64,000 bases of DNA, taken from the NCBI GenBank assembly GCA_963422465.1, contig OY730174.1, positions 3,188,914 to 3,252,913 on the forward strand, given 5' to 3'. Under the pieces are notes generated by a model. It was given only the letters and a program-made list of their open reading frames with translations. It was not told the origin of the DNA and searched no databases. Below are positions 56,134 to 64,000 of this stretch, one piece after another (the first letter of the stretch is position 1; each line of letters begins with the position of its first letter). Source of the stretch: Lichina pygmaea. Taxonomy: Eukaryota; Ascomycota; Lichinomycetes; Lichinales; Lichinaceae. The position numbers and the translations under genes are program-made.

Positions 56134-59100
56134 ACCTGGAGACAAGCACCTCTACTGTTTTCTCTTCTTTTCTTCCTCTTTACTGTTCAGAGATTGGTAG
56201 AACACTTTTTCTTATTAACAAAAACCTGAAACTCTCTTCTCTTCATCCTACTTTCTGGAGTAAAGACTTTATTTCTCTTGAAATCTACTTAGAAAACTCT
56301 TCTCCTTCTCTTTGGGTGCATAATCTTTACTTTACCCCATCAAGTCAAGAAAACTATACAGAGGTATCAGAAGCTCTCCTCTGTTTACTTCAAAATGCTT
56401 TACAAGTACAAGGACAACATATTCTTCTCACAGATTCAAACCTCCACCACCCAGACTGGTCAAAGAAAAGAAGACTGTACTCTGACACTGCAAACAAGTT
56501 CCAAGGTCTAATGAAAGATTTAAATCTGGATTTAGCTATTGCACCTTTTACTCCCACCAGAGCAAGATCTCTTTCAGAAAAACCATGTTCTGCAATTGAT
56601 CTGTCTTTTATTTCTTCTTCTCTTTCTAACTCCCTGATTTTCTCTAAAGTGGCTCTCCAGTTCTTTCATGGGTCTGACCACAGACCTATACTAACTAGCC
56701 TGGACCTGGATCCTCCAAGGAAAACCTGGAAGCCAGAAAGGAACTGGAAGACACTGGACTCAAACCTTGCAAGAGTAGAGTGTGAGAAGCTACAGCTACC
56801 TTCCCACTTTCAAGACAAAAATGAAGTGGATAAGTACTTGGAGTACCTGGACAACTTTCTCCAAGAAGTGGCAAGCAAATGTACACAGCTCCAGAAGCAA
56901 TCTGGTCACTCAGTTCCCTGGTGGAACCAAGACATCCAAAACAAGGTTAGAGAGGAAAGAAGAGTAGGAAGACAAGTTCTCAGAGGACAGGCATCCCAAG
57001 AAGACCTTGAGCAAGCAACTAAGAACAAGAAAAAAGCAGTCAGAGAGGGAAAGCAGACCACCTTCAGACAACAAGTCCATGAGCTAGCCAGTTCTTCAAA
57101 ATTCTGGAAGCTTGCAAAGTGGGGAAAAACAAAAGCCAACAGGACTCCTGATCTTCCCCTGGTCCCAGATTTGGAAACACAAGAAGGACTAGCTAAAACC
57201 TTTGAGGAGAAGACAAAAGTATTCTCAGCCCAGTTCTTCCCCAAAGCACTTGTTCCAGAACCAAGTACAGAGAGTTCCCAGAGTACTCCAGAGATCCAGC
57301 TCTCTCAGGAAGTTACTGCTGAAGAAGTAGAACAAATCCTGAACAAAAAGAAACTTTTCACAGCAGGGGGAAAAGATAAGCTGCCAAATGGATTTCTGAA
57401 AGCTCTGGGTTCCAAGTTCTGCCAAGCTATAGCTGTTCTCACATCAACATGCTGGAGACTGGAATACTTTCCAGAGAGGTTCAAGAATGCAAAGACAGTC
57501 TGTCTAAGAAAACCTGGTAAAGGATACTATAACCAAGCTAAAGCCTGGCGCCCTATAGCTTTACTAAACACAACTAGCAAGCTGATGGAAGCTATTACAG
57601 CAACCAGGCTAAGCAAGGTAGCAGAAGAAGCTAGACTTTTGCCAGAAATCCAGATGGGCTTCAGGAAAGGAAGATCAACTGAATCAGCACTCTTCCTACT
57701 AACTTCCCAAGTGGAAAAAGTCTGGAAGGAAGGCATGGTTGCATCTCTACTTTCTCTGGATATCTCAGGAGCCTATGACAGAGTTCTACCTAAGATCCTC
57801 CAACAAATCCTAGAGAGAAAAGGAATTCCTCTCTGGCTATCTTCCTGGATTCTCTCTTTCTGCACCAGTTGTTCTACCACTCTTGTGTTTGATGACTCTG
57901 AGTCTTCTGCTATTCCTATTCACTGTGGAGTTCCCCAAGGTTCCCCTTTATCTCCTATTCTATTTCTATTTTACATTTCTGAACTTCATGAAACTGTACA
58001 CTCTCCTTCCACTGGTGTTTCTGCTCTGGGATTTGCAGATGATACAAATCTGCTTGCATTTGGACACTCTCTAAAAAGCAACCTTCTGAAGTTAAAGAAC
58101 ACACACCTCAAGTGTCTATCATAGGCTGCAAGACATGGAATGGTCTTCTCTCCTGAGAAATATGAAATACTTCATTTTTCCAGAAGAAGATCAGACAATC
58201 TTCAGCTTAAGTTCAGACTGTGGAATGTGATTCTAAGACCAAAAGAAAAAGTGTGAGTATTAGGAGTGTACCTGGATGCAAAACTCCACTGGCATAAGCA
58301 CCAGAGAATTATTCTTCAAAAAGCCCAGAAAGCACTTTCCTCTCTTTCTAGAACTTCATATTCTACTTGGGGTTTCCCAGTCCTCACATCACGTCTTGTG
58401 TACACTGCAATACTCAGATCTCTACTGAGTTATGCTGTGGGGATCTGGTTCAATCCTCTAAGAAAAGCTTCTAATATCTCTTCTCTTAGCACATTCCAGA
58501 ACAAATGCCTGAGACTTATTGGAGGTGCCTTCAAAGCCACTCCATCTTTCTTATTAGAGAGTGAGCTTTTTCTTTTACCTCTAGATCTCTATTTCAAATT
58601 TCGCACAGCCTGTTTTCTCTCTTCTATTCAAACCTCCTCTCTGAAAACACTTCTGGACAATATCTTTTCCAATATCTCCCACTATGCCTCTTCTGTGAAG
58701 AAACCTTTAAAGAAATCCTCAACTATCTCCCCCTATTGGAAGTTCACTTGGTTAAACCAATTAACTACTAACCAGGCAAGTTCAAAGAAAGAACTACAGA
58801 AACTCTTTGTTAAAGAGTGGGAAAACCAATAGGAGGAGAAGAAAAGAAAAAGCTACTCTGGGTGGCAGGTGTTTTGTCAAAAGCCTCACCACAACAACCT
58901 GAAGCTCTACAAAGAGCTACAGAAAGCTGAGGCAAGTCTACTACTACAAACCAGAACTGGGAGAATTGGCCTGGCAAGTTTTCTATTCAGAGCTGGAGTT
59001 CTAGACTTTCCTACCCCTTTATGTGTCTGTGGTCAAGCAGAAGAGACAGTGAAACATATCACCTCTTCATGCTCTCTTTATTCAAGTCAAAGACAGCAAG

Positions 59101-59563
59101 CTTCTTTTAATTCTCAAGATTTCACTTCTATTATTTCAAACCCAGAGCTTCTACAGAAGTTTCTATACTGGTTCCTGTCTTTGAAAAGACTGAACCAGTT
59201 TAATCTGGCTTTCAAACTCCACTATTCACACTCTAATATCTAGAAGTTTTCTTTCTACCAGTCACTACAAGATTTTCTTTTGCTACATCCTCTAGTCACC
59301 CCCAGTCTTCAGTTTTTATTCCTCTAAAGGTTTTCTGAAGAAAATCACTCTTAGCTAGAAGATCTGCATGGCTGAAAAGCTACTATCAGTGTAAGAATCA
59401 AATAAAAATAAAAAATGTACTGACGTGGACTCAAGGAAAACATGAAGGATGAAATCACCTTTGATGGATGAGTGGTCAACATACTGGACAAGCTCATCAC
59501 ACAAGCAATTGATATCAATAACAAACTATTCAAGCGAGCGATGGAGAAATGCCACAACAGAGG

Positions 59564-60213
59564 TGTTACAACCCTGGGACAGGAGACACTCATTTATAGG
59601 CCATCAGGCCACAGGCCAGGCAAGAGGAACACCATGGAAGTCAGGTGACCAACCAACAAGGGGTCACGTGACTGTCAAGACACATGGGTGGCTTGACACA
59701 GCATGCATGAAGCATCAAGACAATCTCACATGTCTTGACACAGGATGCAGGAAGCATCAAGACAGCCTCACCAGTCTTGACACAGCATGCATGAAACATC
59801 AAGACAATCTCACCTGTCTTGACACAGGATGCATAACATGGTGGGACTGTTGAGACAATCTCACCTGTCTTGACGTAGGGTGCATAACATGGTGGGACTG
59901 TCAAGACAATCTCACCTGTCTTGACATCAAGACTGTTGAGACAATCTTGATTGTCTTGACTGGCCAGCACTATATAGTCCAGTGATAGTTCCCTTATGGA
60001 ACAATTGTCTTAAACTCATGTTGTGATCCAGACAACTAGATCTACTTCAATACAATCCTTTTGTACGAAGCCATTGATCAGGTGTCACCACTACTATGTT
60101 CCACCAAACCCCTTCGCACTCCTTGACACTCCTCTCCTGTGAGAACCAACCCGCCTTCCACCTCTCACCCTAATCCTATACTCAGATAGGACAGTACAGT
60201 ACAGACTGCAACA
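59564..60213 (+). repeat. E6 5' LTR, type B (650 bp)
   Basis: TGTTACAACCCTGGGA...CTGCAACA, with GTCACGTGAC, several 42-bp U3 units and the TATATA-type box. Confidence 0.92.
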
Positions 60214-60905
60214 CTTTGAAGACTCTCAAGGATGAGTACCTCAGGAGCAACCAACCCCAACTTCCCAGATGGAAAGATTAGTGTCACCAAGCCAGACCTG
60301 TTCTACGGTGAAAGGAACAAGGTCGACGACTGGCTCATGCAACTCCAAGTCTACTTTCAATTCCAACCAGAGACAAAGCTGCCTAAAGAGAAGTGGCCCC
60401 TCTTCGCAACCACTTACATGAGAGGTAATGCTTATCGATGGATCAAACCCTATATCAACAAACATCTCTCAGGAAACAGAGACCACGATAGCATATTGGA
60501 ATAGATGACAAAATGGACACAATTCAAGAACAAGATCAAGAGGATTCTTGGACTATCTAACAAAGACAAAGTGGCTATACAAATGATCTAGCACATCAAA
60601 CAACAACGCTCAGCTGCAGAGTACACTACGCAGTTCAAGCAATACTCAGTACTGACTGATTGGGACAACAACGCCCTGATGGTCATGTACTGACATGGAC
60701 TTAAGGAAAACATGAAGGATGAAATCACCTTTGACGGATGAGTGGTCAACACACTGGACCAACTCATCACACAAGTAATCAACATCAATGACAAACTGTT
60801 CAAACAAGTGATGGAGAAACACCATGACAGAGGATACAGCCACCCCGCATGGCATGTGAGCAACCACTACAAGCCGCCTAACAAGGCACTGCCACATGAT
60901 CTATA
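59564..60905 (+). mobile_element. E6: Ty3/gypsy fossil, LTR type B, inserted in E4
   Basis: The 5' LTR is 59564-60213 (650 bp) and gag starts at 60232. Gag continues to 60905, where E8 interrupts it; the left target copy for E8 is CTATA (60901-60905). The rest should lie beyond the window. It is broken. Confidence 0.87.
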
Positions 60906-61183
60906 TGTGACAAGGCAATAGCAGAGCAGAACTCAAGCCTAACTGATTTGGTAACCTTGACCTGACTTGGCTTGAGACTTGAGACTTGAGACTTGGATTG
61001 ATGTACAAGACAAAAGACGAGGAAGGAAAAGAGAAAAGAAGAGAAGAAGCTGGGGGAGCAGGAGAAGTTCTTATAGGCAGGGGATCAGGCAACAGCGGAG
61101 CAAACAGGCAAACAGTGCAGATAGGACTTCCCGGCAAGGTGCGTGGCTTGTGCCAGATATGCAACTGGGCCAGAACTGTGACA
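60906..61183 (-). repeat. E8 3' LTR, type C (278 bp)
   Basis: Its ends are TGTGACAAGG and AACTGTGACA on the + strand, matching the E7 LTR apart from the ~28-bp doubling present there. Confidence 0.9.
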
Positions 61184-61381
61184 TTACCCCCCTCCTTCAC
61201 ATGGTGAACTCCTGTGAGCCTCAGGCCGCTCGTGGGTGTAGTTCTGTGGCTGTGGTTTCCTTGGGTATTTCTCATGGAAGTTGTAGATGGCGTCTTTGGT
61301 GTTGTCAAGATGCTCAATAGACTCTTCAGTGGTATCTTCGATTGGCCATCCAGACTATTTGACCAGGTACTTGAACTTCTG

Positions 61382-62440
61382 TCAAGACATTGCTGGCTTG
61401 GAGTCAAGGATTTCTTCAACCTGGAACTCTTCATCTGTGTCTTGACCAATGACAGGGCCAGAGTGTTCATTTGATTGGCCAGGAATAGGATTAGCAGGTG
61501 TCAGATGTAGAAGGGAAACATGAAAGACAGGGTGGATCTTGAGAGTGTGTGGAAGCTCCAGATGGCAGGCACAGCTTCCGACTGTCTTCAACACCTTGAA
61601 TAGTCCAATCCACTTGTCGTCAAGCTTTTTGCATAGGCGGTGTGTCCTGATGTTCTTGGTATTCAGCCAAACAAGATCTCCAGTTTGATAGGATGGTGAC
61701 GGGACTTGATGCAAATTAGTGGTGTGAGCTTGAGCTTCCTGGGATAGTCGGAGTTCAGCTTGCAACTGTTCTAGAATCTGCGTCATTTCTCCAGAGATTT
61801 CCATAGCATCTTGGTTGCAGGCTTCACCCATGGGTGTGATGCTGAGCTGTGGATGGAACCCTTTGTTGGCAAAGAACAGTGACATGCCAGAGGAATCAGA
61901 CTGGGAGTTGTTCTGTGTGAACTCTGCCAGAGGAAGCCATTGGACCCAGTCATCTTGGAGATAGTTGACATAGGATCTCAGGTAGTGTTCAAGCTCCTGA
62001 TTCTCTTGTTCTGTCTGACCATCTGTCTCTGGGTGGTGTCCTGAGGATAGTTGTAGCATGACGTCAAGATAGGCATAGAGTGCTTTCCAGAATGAGCTGA
62101 CAAACTGACCTCCTCTGTCTGAGACAATGCTCCTGGGCAAGCCATGGGTACAGACAACAAACTGGATGAACATCCGGACAAGATGTGAGGTTGTCATCTC
62201 AGCACATGGCACAAAGTGGTGTTCTTTGGTGAGACAGTCAGTGATGACCCAGATGTGCTTGGCACCAGGGAAGCAGGCATCTCTTGACTTGGGCAAGTCA
62301 GTAATGAAATCCATAGCCAGATCCTGCCAACATTGCTGAGGCACAGGAAGAGACAGCAGCTCTCCTTGGCAATCACAGGCAGGCTTTGCTCGAGAGCAGA
62401 CATGACAATTCCTGATGTACTGCCGTATGATGTTCACCAT
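61382..62440 (-). pseudogene. E8 integrase region (fossil, long open stretch)
   Basis: About 350 codons. It has the end of an HHCC zinc finger (CHVCSRAKPAC), a catalytic core (MDFITDLPKSRD, GLPRSIVSDRGGQFVSSFW, HPETDGQTEQENQELE), a GPY/F-like end (DDKWIGLFKVLKTV, FHVSLLHLTPANP) and the first strand of a chromodomain (EEFQVEEILDSK). It is part of a broken element. Confidence 0.88.
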
Positions 62441-62836
62441 CTTTGGCCAATAGTACCAACAAGACAGAAGATTGTGGGTCTTGGCAATCCCAGTGTGGCC
62501 AGCTATTACTTGGTCATAGGCTTCTTGGAACAGGCGTAGGTGTAGCTCATCGTTCTCAGAGATCCAGAGTCAGTTCTTGTAGAAGAGACAGTCATTTTCC
62601 AAGCTGCAGTCTGATAGAGACACTTCTCGACTGTGCCTGACACTATCCCTTAGCATCTGTGACACTGTTGCCACTGGATCACCTTCAGCAAGGTTGTTAT
62701 AGGCAGCTTGGATAACATCTGAAAGAGGTGTAGCATCAGGTTCAGTGTCAACTGGTGCAGCTTCTGAACATCTCAGGATCTGGATGGGCTTGACTTGAAC
62801 CTCTGAATGTGCAAGATTCTTGGGCTTGAGGATGAC

Positions 62837-64000
62837 TTACTCCATGAAGTCTTGACAGGGATCACTGTCTGACAGGAGGTCTTGGGAATGTTGAGTGAGG
62901 GCGTCAGCCTTGCACTGACTGCCTGGACAGTAGCTGATCTTGAAATTGAAGTGTGACAAGAACTTGCTCCAACAGACTTGACAGCAGGAAAGACACTTTG
63001 ACGACATGAAGTACTCCAAGTTCTTGTGATCAGAGATCACTTTGACAGGTTCTGGAGATCCTTCAAGCTCTGCTCACCATTCTTCAAAGGCACAGACAAT
63101 TGCCAGCAACTCTTTGTTGTAGATTTTGTAGTTGCATTCTGCCGGCAGGTGGCGGTGTGACAAGAAGGCAACAGGGCGTAGAACTCCTTCATGGTCTGGC
63201 TGTGACAGGACAGCACCAGAGATGTAGTCAGAAGTGTCAGTCTTAACAACACACTCCTTCTCCAGATCAAAGTGCTGCAGGATAGGTGCAGTGCTGAACA
63301 CCTTCTTGATACTTTCAAACAAGCACTGCTCTGGGGTTTCCCACTTGAAGGCAACATTCTTCTTGGTCAGAGCTGTGAGCGGGGATGCAAGCTTGGCAAA
63401 GTCTTTGATGAACCGGTGGTAGAAGTTTGCAAAGGCAATAAAGCTCTGCACTTCCTTGAGACTGGCAGGAGGCTTCCACTCCTTGATGGTGTCAGTCTTG
63501 GCTGGGTCCATACTCACAGATCCAGGTCGGCCATGTTTAGTGGCAGACTGAATGATGAGGCCAAGGTACTTGACTTGATGGACTTCAAAGTTACACTTAG
63601 AGATGTCAACTTGCAGGCTTGCATCTTGTAGTCAACTGAGAACAAGCTTGACATGCTTCCGGTGTTCCTTGAGTGTCTGACTGTAGATAAGGATGTCATC
63701 CACATAGGCAGTGCCAAAGACGTCAAGGATGTCAGGTCCCAAAACATTATTGATGTAGTTCTGGAATGTGCTTGGAGCATTAGCAAGACCAAAGGGCATG
63801 ACAAGGTATTCGTAGAGGCCTGAGCGTGTGCGGAACACAGTCTTCCATTCTTCACCTTCCTTCATCCAGATACAGTTGAAGGCACCAACAATGTCAAGCT
63901 TGGTGTACCACACAGCTTTGCAAAGCTGGTCCAACATCTCCCGGATCAGTGGTAGGGGGTAACAGTTCTTGATGGTGATAGTGTTGAGTGCTCTGTAGTC
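62837..64000 (-). pseudogene. E8 reverse transcriptase and RNase H region (fossil, partial)
   Basis: It reads [20 protein letters not shown] and [19 protein letters not shown] (reverse transcriptase), then SFIAFANFYHRFIKDFAKLA, VKTDTSDYISGAVLSQPDHE and [14 protein letters not shown] (RNase H). The reverse transcriptase start is beyond the right edge. It is broken. Confidence 0.88.

Larger units (their letters stand above)
49452..59243 (+). pseudogene. LINE-2 ORF2, split by E5, with in-frame stops
   Basis: The first 46 codons are 49452-49589 (LLQYNVQKGQSVQELLLAT). The rest is 56139-59243, and the frame is kept on the two sides of E5 and its 5-bp duplication. The total is 1081 codons, the same as LINE-1. 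Endonuclease words (LTDSNLHHPDWSK, GSDHRP) and reverse transcriptase words (QMGFRKGRSTESALF, LDISGAYDRV, GFADDTN) are present. In-frame stops are TAG at 58122-58124, TGA at 58254-58256 (codon 752, as in LINE-1) and TAG at 58830-58832. E5 makes it non-functional. Confidence 0.92.
47557..59414 (+). mobile_element. LINE-2: full-length APE-type LINE, split by E5
   Basis: Plus strand. Its own DNA is 47557-49589 and 56139-59414, about 5.3 kb. The 12-bp target duplication ATGTACTGACGT is at 47545-47556 and 59415-59426, inside E4 gag. It starts CACAACTCTTCCC, as LINE-1 does, and ends in an AAATAAAAATAAAAA tail. ORF1 (48061-49455) is open. ORF2 starts at 49452 in the ATGA overlap and is split by E5 at codon 46. 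Sequence differs from LINE-1 throughout, so the two are not recent sisters. Confidence 0.94.
46491..59563 (+). mobile_element. E4: Ty3/gypsy fossil, LTR type A, inserted in E7; split by LINE-2
   Basis: The 5' LTR is 46491-47073 (583 bp, the longest type A). Gag starts at 47092. LINE-2 occupies 47557-59414. E4 gag text resumes after the duplication, at 59427, and is cut again at 59564 by E6 (left target copy AGAGG, 59559-59563). The bases before the LTR are TTTTT. The pol region and 3' LTR should lie beyond 64000. It is broken. Confidence 0.85.
60906..64000 (-). mobile_element. E8: chromodomain Ty3/gypsy fossil, LTR type C, runs off the window
   Basis: The 3' LTR is 60906-61183 (278 bp), next to a purine tract on its strand. 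A chromodomain (about 61270-61400), a long integrase frame (61382-62440), RNase H (about 62840-63200) and reverse transcriptase (to 63937 and beyond) follow. It is the innermost element at the right edge, so probably the youngest of the open chain. At least a few breaks are visible. Protease, gag and 5' LTR lie outside. Confidence 0.9.

Overview
The window looks like nuclear DNA of a filamentous ascomycete (Pezizomycotina). The left 18 kb carries compact, GC-rich housekeeping genes with short introns (59-118 bp, GT...AG). The right 46 kb is a more AT-rich island of nested retrotransposons. The species cannot be named from the sequence alone.

Host part (1-18030). Seven genes are recognisable: the 5' part of the splicing factor gene PRP6 (-), the 18S rRNA dimethylase gene DIM1 (+, divergent from PRP6), the SAGA subunit gene ADA1/HFI1 (-), the actin-interacting WD40 gene AIP1 (-), a TRP/FLC-family membrane protein (+), a Yippee-type zinc protein (-), and an ornithine decarboxylase antizyme (-) that needs a +1 ribosomal frameshift at CCC-UGA-G. 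The intergenic stretches hold simple repeats, three long poly-C runs, a 20-bp minisatellite across the stop codon of the TRP gene, and a 5'-truncated LINE tail with a 13-bp target duplication beside ADA1.

Transposon nest (18031-64000). It is built from two chromodomain Ty3/gypsy groups and one APE-type (Tad-like) LINE. The first group has nearly the same gag-pol in all copies but two LTR types, called A and B here. The second group has LTR type C. Target duplications and interrupted reading order give this layout. E0 (-, A, from 18031) is split by E2 (+, B, 21496-38402). E2 holds E1 (+, A, 22977-27394), a full-length LINE-1 (-, 29109-34557) and a LINE tail (35478-35885). E0 resumes at 38408 and is cut at 39635 by E3 (-, B). 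E3 is cut at 45146 by E7 (-, C), and E7 is cut at 46491 by E4 (+, A). E4 is cut at 47557 by LINE-2 (+), which itself holds E5 (+, B, 49590-56133), and again at 59564 by E6 (+, B). E6 is cut at 60906 by E8 (-, C), which runs off the right edge. Six elements are therefore still open at base 64000. All LTR elements here are fossils with several breaks each.

The most unusual signal is an antisense gene-like stretch just inside the 3' LTR of the A/B elements. It encodes a small protein with the exact cysteine spacing of a fungal Zn(II)2Cys6 cluster (C-x2-C-x6-C-x11-C-x2-C-x6-C) followed by a heptad-like helix. The spacing is kept in both diverged versions, and the version goes with the LTR type. 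Other leads are a possible self-priming signal, an extra Cys/His-rich module between gag and protease, and an in-frame TGA at the same codon of ORF2 in both long LINE copies.
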